Assembly (NCBI RefSeq): GCF_000012325.1
Contig: NC_003910.7
Span: 5,309,181-5,373,180, forward strand
Direction: 5' to 3'
Source of the DNA: Colwellia psychrerythraea 34H
GTDB taxonomy: Bacteria; Pseudomonadota; Gammaproteobacteria; Enterobacterales; Alteromonadaceae
Length of the DNA: 64,000 nucleotides
The stretch's first letter is position 1. Every line of letters starts with the position of its first letter. The notes under the pieces are model-generated. The model was not told where the DNA came from, searched no databases, and worked only from the letters and a program-made list of their open reading frames with translations. Positions 52,724-61,094 of this stretch are shown here, piece by piece. A program made the translations under genes and the position numbers.

Positions 52724-53467
52724 TTAAAAACGCGTTTGTAAATTGCGTAACGTGAAAACATTATCCCCCAAATCAATATCAAATTCGGCTTCAACATATT
52801 CAATAACCGTTTTATGTCCTGTTTTATTTAATGGGATCATCGTCATAACCGCTGGCATTTTTTTACCAGCAAAATCCTTTATATTACTAAAGACCATAGT
52901 GCGCACCTTTGCACCTTTTTCGTTGTAATAACTTTGCTCCAATGGCAATAGTGTTTTTTGATTAACAATAAATTCAATTTTGCCCCAAACCGTCACGGTA
53001 TCTTTTTTGGGAACTAAGGTTAAACGATAGTTTTCACCTTCAATACGTTTAGACACTTGGTATTCTTCAACCAATGAAACTTCACGGACCAAGTCATCAT
53101 TAGTAAAATCGGATCCCATCCAAGATCCCATCATCATTGATGGTGGAACTTTAATAACCTTATTAATTTTAGGAAAAAAATTCCACATCTCTTTATCTTT
53201 TTTTAAGGTCGCCACACCACGATCTTTCCTTGGTGACAATACCCGAATAAAAGTATCGTCCATACCTATGGTCCAGCTTTGCATTTCCAGGGTACGTTGC
53301 CAATTAGGCGTGATAATTTGCATTTTCATCATTGCAATGGAGCTTTTAGAGCGAAATAACTCATCCATTTTTTTTAATAAAGTGGCAGCATCATCATCGG
53401 CGAAACATGAATAACTAGGTAAATAGACAACAAGTGAAAAGAGTACGGATAAAAGTAACTTCAACAT
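52724..53467 (-). CDS. Outer membrane lipoprotein-sorting protein (LolA-like fold)
   Basis: 247 aa. Signal peptide LLLSVLFSLVVYLPSYSCFA, then ADDDAATLLKKMDELFRSKS, SIAMMKMQIITPNWQRTLEM and RGVATLKKDKEMWNFFPKIN, the typical run of proteins named outer membrane lipoprotein-sorting protein; the fold is the half-barrel of LolA/LolB. WGKIEFIVNQKTLLPLEQSY and AKVRTMVFSNIKDFAGKKMP close the barrel. First gene of the operon ending with the barrel protein, 49 bases upstream of the first permease. It should accept a lipidic substrate from the ABC pair. Confidence 0.88.
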   Translation of the reverse strand: MLKLLLSVLFSLVVYLPSYSCFADDDAATLLKKMDELFRSKSSIAMMKMQIITPNWQRTLEMQSWTIGMDDTFIRVLSPRKDRGVATLKKDKEMWNFFPKINKVIKVPPSMMMGSWMGSDFTNDDLVREVSLVEEYQVSKRIEGENYRLTLVPKKDTVTVWGKIEFIVNQKTLLPLEQSYYNEKGAKVRTMVFSNIKDFAGKKMPAVMTMIPLNKTGHKTVIEYVEAEFDIDLGDNVFTLRNLQTRF

Positions 53468-53488
53468 AAACTAATCCTTAAGATTATT

Positions 53489-53538
53489 TGTAGCTTTAAT
53501 TAACTTGGTATAACTATACCAAGTTAATTAAAGCTACA
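53489..53538. repeat. 50-base near-perfect palindrome
   Basis: Arms of 24 bases (53489-53512 and 53515-53538) are perfect complements around a two-base AC centre. It starts 21 bases upstream of the LolA-like gene start and lies within the gap to parB. The inner half (TATACCAAGTTAATTAAAG) resembles the terminal repeat of the element at 55371-55635, so it may be a relic of two abutting ends. It could also act as an operator or block transcription. It lies too far from the parB stop to be its main terminator, which is at 53575-53599. Confidence 0.75.
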
Positions 53539-53574
53539 GAGCAATATTAGGTATTTCTTACATTTTTTAAACAA

Positions 53575-53599
53575 AAAAACCAGCACTAGGCTGGTTTTT
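53575..53599 (-). terminator. Intrinsic terminator after parB
   Basis: Ten-base arms AAAAACCAGC (53575-53584) and GCTGGTTTTT (53590-53599) with loop ACTAG. On the minus strand TTTTTTT follows the stem, giving a strong rho-independent terminator for the parAB transcript. Confidence 0.88.
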
Positions 53600-53625
53600 A
53601 TAGCGATAAGGTTCACAAAGTTAAA

Positions 53626-54528
53626 TTATCTTATTTTTGTTAAAATCTCATCTAATTTGTCAAGGTTGGTATAAGAAATAACCAACTTGCCTTTACCTTT
53701 TTGGTTGTGGCTAATTGACACTTTCGCACCAAACTTTTCTGCTAAACCTTGTTCCAACTCTATAGTCTCTATAGCTTTTTCAACTTTTTCTTTTTCAGCT
53801 ACAGGATTTTGAATCTTTTTAATTAAACTTTCAGTTTCTCGTACGGTTAATTCTTTAGTCGCAACAGTTTGCGCTGCAGAAGTTTGTACTTCACCTTCTA
53901 AGGCTAATAGAGCTCGGGCATGACCCATTTCAATATCACCATTTTCTAATAAGGTTTTTACTTCATCATTTAATTTATTTAAACGTAATAAATTACTCAC
54001 TGTTGTACGCGATTTTCCAACGGCAATGGCTACTTCTTCATGGGTTAAATCAAATTCCACTAATAAGCGTTCTAATGCAACCGCTTCTTCCATTGCATTA
54101 AGATCTTCACGTTGAATATTCTCAATGAGTGCAATCGCGACTGCTGATTCATCCGGTACGTTTTTAACTAAACAAGGGATAATATCAAGCTGTGCTAATT
54201 TAGCCGCACGCCATCGACGTTCACCCGCGATGATCTCATATTGATCGTCGCCAACTAAACGCACAACAATCGGTTGAATAATACCTTGTGATTGAATAGA
54301 TAATGACAACTCTTCAAGACCTGCATCAGACATTTCACGACGTGGCTGATATTTACCCGGTACTAACTTGGAAATAGGTAGTTTAATCAGTTCATTATCT
54401 GTCGCTTTTACGCTATTGCTTGCTTCAGTAGTTTCTGTTTGGCTCTCACCTGCTGGTATCGCAGGTGATAATAAGGCATCAAGACCACGACCTAAGCGAC
54501 TAGCGCCTTTACGTTTTGCTGTACTCAT
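53626..54528 (-). CDS. parB: Chromosome partitioning protein ParB
   Basis: 300 aa, usual ParB length. The N-terminus KGASRLGRGLDALLSPA is the ParA-interacting tail. ParB/Srx domain: LPISKLVPGKYQPRREMSDA near 50, then AGERRWRAAKLAQL near 106 (CTPase/arginine box GERRWRA), ENIQREDLNAMEEAVAL near 143, and a helix-turn-helix with HEEVAIAVGKSRTTVSNLLR near 167. The C-terminal dimer domain ends LDEILTKIR. Binds parS near oriC to segregate the origin. No parS (TGTTTCACGTGAAACA) was seen here. Follows parA by 14 bases. Confidence 0.97.
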   Translation of the reverse strand: MSTAKRKGASRLGRGLDALLSPAIPAGESQTETTEASNSVKATDNELIKLPISKLVPGKYQPRREMSDAGLEELSLSIQSQGIIQPIVVRLVGDDQYEIIAGERRWRAAKLAQLDIIPCLVKNVPDESAVAIALIENIQREDLNAMEEAVALERLLVEFDLTHEEVAIAVGKSRTTVSNLLRLNKLNDEVKTLLENGDIEMGHARALLALEGEVQTSAAQTVATKELTVRETESLIKKIQNPVAEKEKVEKAIETIELEQGLAEKFGAKVSISHNQKGKGKLVISYTNLDKLDEILTKIR

Positions 54529-54542
54529 AATTTTCCTTTGTG

Positions 54543-55349
54543 CTAGCTAGCAACACTTGCCTTAGCTTGCGGAGATTTTTTAGCATAATCATTTTTACGT
54601 AATACTTCACCAGCTAGCGCTAAATAAGCTTTGGCGCCCGTTGAAGATTTATCGTAATACATGGCTGGTGTACCAAAACTTGGCGCTTCAGCTAAACGAA
54701 CATTACGAGGAATTACACTGCGATAAACTTTATCACCAAAATGCCGCTTTAATTGTTCAGATACATCATTAGCTAAACGATTTCGAGGATCATACATAGT
54801 ACGAAGAATGCCTTCAATATGTAATTTATCATTCACCACTGACGTTAACTTAGTAATGGTGTCCATCAGCGCCGTTAGGCCTTCTAATGCATAGTATTCA
54901 CATTGCATTGGCACAAGAACAGAGTCTGCTGCCGTCATAGCGTTAACAGTAAGCATATTCAATGATGGTGGACAATCTATGATGATGAAGTCATAAAAAT
55001 CTTTTACTGGCGCTAATGCGTTTTTTAAACGCTGTTCACGAGCATATACTTCCATTAGCTTTATTTCAGCTGCTGTAACATCAGCATTGGCAGAAATTAA
55101 GTGATAAAGACCTGACGTTTCTTTAATAACAACGTCCTCAACACTTTGCTCTTCAACTAATAATTCATAACAAGTCGCGTGAACTTGGTATTTATCAACG
55201 CCACTAGCCATAGTGGCATTGCCTTGAGGATCTAAATCGATTAATAAAACTTTGCGTTTCGTCGCCGCCAGCGAGGCAGCCAAATTAACCGCGGTAGTAG
55301 TTTTACCCACACCACCTTTTTGATTTGCAACTGCTATTATTTTTCCCAC
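54543..55349 (-). CDS. parA: Chromosome partitioning ATPase ParA (Soj)
   Basis: 268 aa from the GTG at 55349, which has AGAGG five bases upstream and gives the standard start GKIIAVANQKGGVGKTTTAV; a GTG at 55355 would add two residues. Deviant Walker A KGGVGKTT, Walker A' LLIDLDPQGNATMASG, Walker B FIIIDCPPSLNMLTVNA. RNVRLAEAPSFGTP near 227 is a family landmark. ATP-dependent dimer that works with ParB to move the origin region. The MITE-like element at 55371-55635 ends 22 bases upstream, so its promoter may lie in or just beside that element. Confidence 0.97.
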   Translation of the reverse strand: MGKIIAVANQKGGVGKTTTAVNLAASLAATKRKVLLIDLDPQGNATMASGVDKYQVHATCYELLVEEQSVEDVVIKETSGLYHLISANADVTAAEIKLMEVYAREQRLKNALAPVKDFYDFIIIDCPPSLNMLTVNAMTAADSVLVPMQCEYYALEGLTALMDTITKLTSVVNDKLHIEGILRTMYDPRNRLANDVSEQLKRHFGDKVYRSVIPRNVRLAEAPSFGTPAMYYDKSSTGAKAYLALAGEVLRKNDYAKKSPQAKASVAS

Positions 55350-55370
55350 AAGCACCTCTAATGTTATGTT

Positions 55371-55635
55371 ATACCAATTACATTAAATTTATTATCAACT
55401 CAGAGCTATATTAGCGAGCTTATAACAATAAAAATTGGTTAAACATAGTTAGTCTATCTTTTATTAATTTTATGCAGTTATTAGTTTGCTAATAAGCTCC
55501 CAAAGGGCGAGTTTAAAAGGCATATATGCTGCGTTATTAATTTTGATAAGGGAATAACCATTATCATCAATTAATGCCTTGCCTCTAAGCCTTTTATTTC
55601 TCGCTGAGTGGCCAATAACTTAATGGACTTGGTAT
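55371..55635. mobile_element. MITE-like non-coding element between rsmG and parA
   Basis: The ~290-base gap is almost entirely a 265-base element. Left end ATACCAATTACATTAAATTT at 55371 and right end (minus strand from 55635) ATACCAAGTCCATTAAGTTA match at 16 of the first 20 positions, so it has imperfect terminal inverted repeats. Inside is a second inverted pair: TTAATTTTGATAA near 55531 against TTATCATCAATTAA near 55560, and outer parts AGGGCGAGTTTAAAAGGC near 55505 and GCCTCTAAGCCTTTTATTTC near 55580 also pair roughly. No open frame. The whole may fold into a long hairpin in RNA or DNA. I see no obvious target-site duplication. Confidence 0.65.
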
Positions 55636-55640
55636 TATTT

Positions 55641-56270
55641 CTAGTGCAACTTCTTCAGTACTATTACATGGCGTTCACCAACCAAGTCAGGCACGATAAT
55701 TTCATGACTATCTACTAAAGTAATATTTTCAGGTAATTGTGAGATCTCATCCTGAGGATATTGCCCTTTGAGTGCAAAAAATCGTCCTTGCTCAGTGGTA
55801 ATTAAGTGCTTACACCAGCTTACCATATCATTCAGAGAAGAAAAGGCACGACTTAATACCCCATCAAAAGGTTCCTCACCTTGATACTCTTCAACCCTTG
55901 CTTTCACTGGTGTCACATTGCTAAGCTTTAATTGAAAAACCACTTGTCTAAGAAAAGTAATACGTTTACCTAGACTGTCTAGTAAAACAAAATTTCTTTC
56001 TGGATACAAAATAGCTAATGGTATGCCAGGTAAACCAGGACCCGTTCCAACATCAATAAAGTTCTTACCTATAAGCACTTCACCCACCATTAAACTATCC
56101 ATAATATGTTTAACTAGCATTTCACTAGGATCACGAACAGAAGTTAGGTTATATGCTTTATTCCATTTATTGAGTAACTCAACGTATTGAATAAGTAAAT
56201 CGATTTGTTCTTGAGATACGACAAGCTGCGTTTTACTAATCAGTGTCGATAATTGCTGTGATAAAGTCAT
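55641..56270 (-). CDS. rsmG: 16S rRNA (guanine527-N7)-methyltransferase RsmG
   Basis: 209 aa, standard length. Class I methyltransferase with SAM-binding [17 protein letters not shown] near 64-80 and [17 protein letters not shown] near 88, preceded by [20 protein letters not shown] and VKHIMDSL. The [16 protein letters not shown] region near 130 is also typical. It methylates G527 of 16S rRNA with S-adenosylmethionine. 73 bases downstream of mnmG on the same strand, as in the E. coli gidA-gidB pair. Confidence 0.97.
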   Translation of the reverse strand: MTLSQQLSTLISKTQLVVSQEQIDLLIQYVELLNKWNKAYNLTSVRDPSEMLVKHIMDSLMVGEVLIGKNFIDVGTGPGLPGIPLAILYPERNFVLLDSLGKRITFLRQVVFQLKLSNVTPVKARVEEYQGEEPFDGVLSRAFSSLNDMVSWCKHLITTEQGRFFALKGQYPQDEISQLPENITLVDSHEIIVPDLVGERHVIVLKKLH

Positions 56271-56343
56271 TTTTATTTAGACAAGCCTGACTAATTAACG
56301 TTAAGTTGAACATTAATCAGCGGCTCGCCCCTACCTATTGCTT

Positions 56344-58233
56344 TTACGCTAATTTGCGTAAAAGACCGTGTTTTTTTAAGTAGACTAATAATAACGAAAT
56401 TGCCGCCGGAGTAATACCAGAAATTCGTGAAGCTTTACCAATAGTTTCTGGACAAGCATCTTTTAACTTGGCTACAACTTCGTTAGATAGGCCTGAAATT
56501 TGTTGATAATCAAAATCTCTCGGGATTTTAGTATCTTCATTACGTTTTTTCTTGGCTATTTCATCTAACTGTCTGTCGATGTAACCTGCATATTTAGTTT
56601 GAATTTCAATTTGCTCAGAAGCTTGACTATCTTCTATCGCTGGCCCCAAACCTTCGATCTTCATTAGATCGGTATAGTTTACTTCTGGACGACGAATTAA
56701 GTCTTCTAAACTCGCTTCTTTGCTCATTGGTGTTTTCAGCAAGGCATTGATTTGATCTATTTTTGTATGATCCTTTTGTACCCAAGTAGATCGTAAGCGC
56801 TGACGTTCAAGTTCAACGTTTTCCATCTTCTCATTAAATCGCTGCCAACGAGTATCACCAACTAAACCAATTTTACGACCTTGCTCTGTTAAACGAATAT
56901 CAGCGTTGTCTTCACGAAGCAATAAACGGTATTCAGCACGAGAAGTAAACATACGATAAGGTTCTTTCGTACCTAGCGTTGCTAAATCATCAATTAACAC
57001 GCCCATGTAAGCTTGATCTCTACCAAGAGTGAACTCATCACGCTCTTTAACTCTATTTGCAGCATTAGCTCCAGCGATGAGTCCTTGAGCACCGGCTTCT
57101 TCATAACCTGTGGTGCCATTAATTTGTCCGGCAAAATATAAATTTTGAACGAATTTACTTTCTAAACTTTGTTTTAAGTCACGAGGATCGAAGTAGTCAT
57201 ATTCAATGGCATAACCAGGACGAGTAATAAAAGCGTTTTCAAAGCCTTTGATTGAACGTACTAAATTCATTTGTACATCAAAAGGTAAACTGGTTGAAAT
57301 ACCGTTTGGATACACTTCATGAGTAGTCAAACCTTCAGGTTCAACAAATATTTGATGTGAACTTTTATCTGCAAAGCGGGTGATTTTGTCTTCAATAGAC
57401 GGACAATATCTTGGACCCACACCTTCAATTACGCCAGTATACATTGGAGATCGATCTAAACCATCTCGAATGTGTTGATGGGTTTGCTCGTTGGTATGTG
57501 TGATAAAACAAGATATTTGTTCTGGATGATCCGCCTGTGATCCCATGAAAGAAAATACTGGACTAGGTGTATCACCTGCTTGCTCTTCCATAACAGAAAA
57601 ATCTAATGATCTTGCGTCTAACCTAGGTGGAGTACCCGTTTTTAAACGATCCATTCTAAACGGCATATCTCGCATTTTTGCTGCTAGATTTACACTGGCA
57701 GGATCACCTGCTCTTCCACCTTGGTAGTTATTCAAGCCAATGTGAATAAGCCCTGAAAGAAAAGTACCTACCGTAAGTACTACGCTTTTACCTTTAAATT
57801 TAAGGCCCATTTGTGTCGATACACCGACAACACGATCGTTTTCAAGGATCAAGTCATCACAGGGCTGTTGGAAAATAGTTAAATTTTCTTGGTTTTCCAA
57901 CGTATTACGAACATAGTTACGATATAAAATGCGATCTGCTTGAGCACGAGTTGCCCTCACTGCAGGTCCTTTGCTCGAATTTAATGTTCTAAATTGAATG
58001 GCACTATGATCAATGGCTGTTGCCATCAAACCACCCAGTGCATCAATTTCTTTAACCAAATGACCTTTGCCGATACCGCCAATGGCGGGGTTACAAGACA
58101 TTTGGCCTAGCGTGTCAATGTTATGGGTTAACAACAAAGTTTTGCAGCCCATACGCGCAGCAGCAAGTGAGGCCTCGGTTCCCGCATGACCACCACCAAC
58201 AACAATTACGTCATAAGACTCTTGATACCACAT
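56344..58233 (-). CDS. mnmG: tRNA uridine 5-carboxymethylaminomethyl modification enzyme MnmG (GidA)
   Basis: 629 aa, standard length. FAD-binding N-terminus [20 protein letters not shown], then [37 protein letters not shown] near 195-211, [20 protein letters not shown] near 372 and the helical C-terminal domain. With MnmE it modifies U34 of several tRNAs; both genes are near oriC here. Next to the origin its 5' end faces the oriC region at 58234-58691, so its transcription away from oriC may influence initiation as in E. coli. Confidence 0.98.
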   Translation of the reverse strand: MWYQESYDVIVVGGGHAGTEASLAAARMGCKTLLLTHNIDTLGQMSCNPAIGGIGKGHLVKEIDALGGLMATAIDHSAIQFRTLNSSKGPAVRATRAQADRILYRNYVRNTLENQENLTIFQQPCDDLILENDRVVGVSTQMGLKFKGKSVVLTVGTFLSGLIHIGLNNYQGGRAGDPASVNLAAKMRDMPFRMDRLKTGTPPRLDARSLDFSVMEEQAGDTPSPVFSFMGSQADHPEQISCFITHTNEQTHQHIRDGLDRSPMYTGVIEGVGPRYCPSIEDKITRFADKSSHQIFVEPEGLTTHEVYPNGISTSLPFDVQMNLVRSIKGFENAFITRPGYAIEYDYFDPRDLKQSLESKFVQNLYFAGQINGTTGYEEAGAQGLIAGANAANRVKERDEFTLGRDQAYMGVLIDDLATLGTKEPYRMFTSRAEYRLLLREDNADIRLTEQGRKIGLVGDTRWQRFNEKMENVELERQRLRSTWVQKDHTKIDQINALLKTPMSKEASLEDLIRRPEVNYTDLMKIEGLGPAIEDSQASEQIEIQTKYAGYIDRQLDEIAKKKRNEDTKIPRDFDYQQISGLSNEVVAKLKDACPETIGKASRISGITPAAISLLLVYLKKHGLLRKLA

Positions 58234-58352
58234 AAAATAACAATCCTGCTTGGTTAAAATTAGTTAAAGTTTTTATTTAAAGTGAATTGCAAAATTTACA
58301 AGACTCAAAAATAAGGGAACGTATTTTACCGCTTTTTTCTCTTCAGGGATAC

Positions 58353-58698
58353 GATCAAATTGGTAAAAAAGATCGGGGCTGATCCTTAATATATAAAAAG
58401 AGATCTTTATAAAGATCTTATTATTATTACTTATTAGGATCGTTGTTTTCTGTGGATAAGCACTTTTTTCTTTTATTTATTAATAACTAAAGACAATGAT
58501 AACGTTGTGATCAACCTTTGATCAATCAGCAAATAACCTTTGATCAAAACGGCAAGTTATACACAGGGCGATTTAAAATGTTTTTAATCAACTGAATAAT
58601 AATAGTAAATTAACTGGTTATTAACTGTTTTATCCACAATGGTAAAAATATAGATCGTAATCTGTTGATAACTTATGGGTAAGTGATCACCTTAGATC
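58353..58698. other. oriC: Chromosomal replication origin oriC
   Basis: The 458-base gap between mnmG and mioC has the E. coli oriC order. At the AT-rich left side, 13-mer-like repeats start with GATC (58402 GATCTTTATAAAG and 58414 GATCTTATTATTA), followed by TTATTAGGATCG as in E. coli. DnaA boxes: R1-like TGTGGATAA at 58451-58459, R2-like TTATACACA at 58557-58565, R4-like TTATCCACA at 58630-58638. At least twelve GATC sites (58353, 58371, 58381, 58402, 58414, 58438, 58509, 58520, 58542, 58653, 58685, 58695) imply Dam/SeqA control. Gene context is as in E. coli. The part 58234-58352 shows nothing clear. Confidence 0.93.
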
Positions 58699-59189
58699 GA
58701 AAGCAGATCTTTATTTGTACTGATCCACTGCTGAGCGAGCTCTTCTGGATCGATATCTTCTGACATATCTAAGGTTTTAATTTGTACTATTTCTTTACAA
58801 CCAATTGATATTAATAGGTTTGATAAATCTATTGCTGCTTTGCAAAAAGTATCATAGCTAGAATCTCCGATCCCAATTGTTAAAAAAGTAACCGTGGATA
58901 GATCTTGATCACAATTACTTAGATCACTAACAAATTGTTTGATGTTGTCAGGGTAGTCACCAGCACCATGTGTGGAGGTACAAATGATCCAAATAGGATT
59001 TTGGGCTAGAACACTGTCGTTATTTTGTTCATTATTCGCGTGAAAAGTGTTGTTGATGACGGTTTTAAGATCCGGTTTAAGGTGTATATCAACAGTATGA
59101 TCAAGTTTATTTAGGGTTTCTTCACAGGCTTCTGCAACATATTCTGTGCCACCAAGCATGCTACCAACAATGATTTGAACTGAGCTCAT
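58692..59189 (-). CDS. mioC: Flavodoxin-like protein MioC
   Basis: 165 aa, a little longer than E. coli MioC (about 147). Starts VQIIVGSMLGGTEYVAEACE, the FMN-phosphate loop region (T/S-x-T-G-x-T equivalents GSMLGGTE), then WIICTSTHGAGDYPDNIKQF near 74-93 and FLTIGIGDSSYDTFCKAAID near 107-126, the FMN-binding loops. It reads towards oriC, so its transcription could enter the origin, as known for E. coli mioC. An AGAGACC stretch precedes the ATG. Its end overlaps the last bases of the origin region. Confidence 0.93.
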   Translation of the reverse strand: MSSVQIIVGSMLGGTEYVAEACEETLNKLDHTVDIHLKPDLKTVINNTFHANNEQNNDSVLAQNPIWIICTSTHGAGDYPDNIKQFVSDLSNCDQDLSTVTFLTIGIGDSSYDTFCKAAIDLSNLLISIGCKEIVQIKTLDMSEDIDPEELAQQWISTNKDLLSI

Positions 59190-59441
59190 AGGGGTCTCTT
59201 TTTAATAAAATGGGGTTATTTACAATGATAATAAGTACATTGTTATTGTATTACTTAAGCTAAGTATGGATAAACAAATAGTTTGTTATTTTAGTTAAAT
59301 AAAGCAAATTTGAGGGAGTATATTGATAGTTTAGCGGGTAGATAAAAGGTTAATAAAGCAGACTTATTGCTAAGTAGACTCAAATAAGAAACTCATAAAA
59401 TGGTGTTAGTTACGAATATAATTGTTTATTTCAATAAATAT

Positions 59442-59480
59442 AAAAAGGGCTAGTATTGTAAATAAACACTAGCCCTTTTT
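59442..59480. terminator. Bidirectional intrinsic terminator between mnmE and mioC
   Basis: Perfect 13-base arms AAAAAGGGCTAGT (59442-59454) and its complement (59468-59480) with a 13-base loop, A-rich before and T-rich after on both strands. Serves mnmE, which ends at 59538. The rest of the 348-base gap 59190-59537 holds no gene; mioC should have its promoter there, but I see no firm hexamers. Confidence 0.85.
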
Positions 59481-59537
59481 ATAAATCGTAACGAGGAAGT
59501 CACGTTTTATTATTCATCGGAAAATATTTATCAGGAA

Positions 59538-60953
59538 CTATTTTCCAATACAAAAAGAGCTAAAAATTTTACCTAACAAGTCATCACTGGTGAATTCCCC
59601 GGTGATTTGATCTAATTCTTGCTGACAAATACGCAGCTCTTCTGCCAATATTTCACCAGCGACATAAGATTCAAGTTGATCTAATCCTGTAAGTAAATGC
59701 TGATGCGTATTCTCTAAGGCCACTAAATGACGTCTTCTCGCCATAAAGCCCCCTTCAGTGCCACCTTGGTAGCCCATTATTGTTTTTAAGTGTTCTTTTA
59801 AGCTATCAACGCCTTTGCCTGTTTTAGCTGACAAAGTAATAATGGCATGCTGTGTACCATCGGTATCGGTAAACTCAGTGAACCCCGTTTTAGCATCATT
59901 AACATCGGCTTTATTTCTAATTAATGTAAGGCCAATTTTTTCTGGAAGTTTGGCAAAAAACTCGGGATAGAAATCTTTAATGTCTTGATCGTCTTCTAAA
60001 ATACTGTGATCTTCACTGGCATCAACCATTAATAAAACGCGATCGGCTTGATTGATCTCTTGCCAAGCACGCTCAATGCCTATTTTCTCAACAACATCAT
60101 CACTATCTCGTAATCCAGCGGTATCAATAATGTGTAACGGCATGCCATCAATATGAATTTGTTCGGCTAGTACATCACGAGTAGTGCCAGCGATATCGGT
60201 AACTATGGCTGTTTGTTTACCACTTAATGCATTGAGTAAGCTAGATTTGCCAGCATTAGGACGACCAGCAATCACTACACGCATTCCTTCACGAATAATA
60301 CTACCTTGCTGGGCTTGCTTACGAACGTCTTCTACTCGGCTGATAATAGCTTTTAAATCAGTAACAATTTTTTTATCAGCAAGAAAGTCAATTTCTTCTT
60401 CAGGAAAATCAATCGCAGCTTCAACATACATGCGTAGGTGAATAATACTTTCTACCATTTCATTGACAAGTTTAGAGAAGTCACCTTGTAAAGAGTGCAG
60501 GGCAGAGCGAGCTGCTTGTTCTGAACTTGAGTTAATTAAATCGGCAATTGCTTCTGCTTGGGTTAAATCGAGTTTGTCATTCAAAAAGGCCTGTTCACTG
60601 AACTCACCAGGTTTGGCCATGATAACTTTGGGTTGCGCAAGAATTACTTTGAGTAGCATATCCAAAATTACGGGACCACCATGGCCTTGAAATTCGATAA
60701 CATCTTCACCGGTAAATGAATTAGGCGCTTTGAAATAGAGTGCTATTCCCTGGTCTAATACCTGTGTTTTATCAGTTGATGTGCAATCTAAAAAGGGTAA
60801 ATATTCAGCTTTTCTTACTTCAGGTAGCTTACCTAAAATAGCTTGAGCAACATTTTTAGCCTCTGGGCCTGATACTCTAATTATACCGACGCCACCACGT
60901 CCGGGTGCGGTTGCTTGTGCGGCGATTGTCGTTGTTTGAGAAATTGATGTCAT
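59538..60953 (-). CDS. mnmE: tRNA modification GTPase MnmE (TrmE)
   Basis: 471 aa, slightly longer than E. coli (454). N-terminal folate-binding domain starts [20 protein letters not shown] and contains [20 protein letters not shown] near 75; central helical domain; G domain with G1 [11 protein letters not shown] near 231, G2 TDIAGTTRD near 254, G3 DTAGLRD near 277 and G4 NKAD near 350; C-terminal CIGK, where the Cys is needed for tRNA modification. Works with MnmG on U34 of tRNA. Separate transcript from yidC because of the terminator at 61027-61060. Confidence 0.98.
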
Positions 60954-61026
60954 AGCGAGGTAATTAATTCAAATAGTGGTTGATGATTATTTTACTTTAT
61001 TTCAAGATTAAATGCCCAATAATAGA

Positions 61027-61060
61027 AAAGGCGATTACTGTGTTATCAGTAATCGCCTTT
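61027..61060 (-). terminator. Intrinsic terminator after yidC
   Basis: Perfect 14-base arms AAAGGCGATTACTG (61027-61040) and its complement (61047-61060) with loop TGTTAT; TTTTC follows on the minus strand. It lies between yidC (ends 61095) and mnmE (starts 60953). Confidence 0.87.
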
Positions 61061-61094
61061 CAATTTATTTTTATAACTTAGTTCTTTACAAAAA

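Noticed and set aside
53626..55640. Possible parS sites near parAB
   Set aside because: No match close to TGTTTCACGTGAAACA was seen by eye; a systematic search was not possible.
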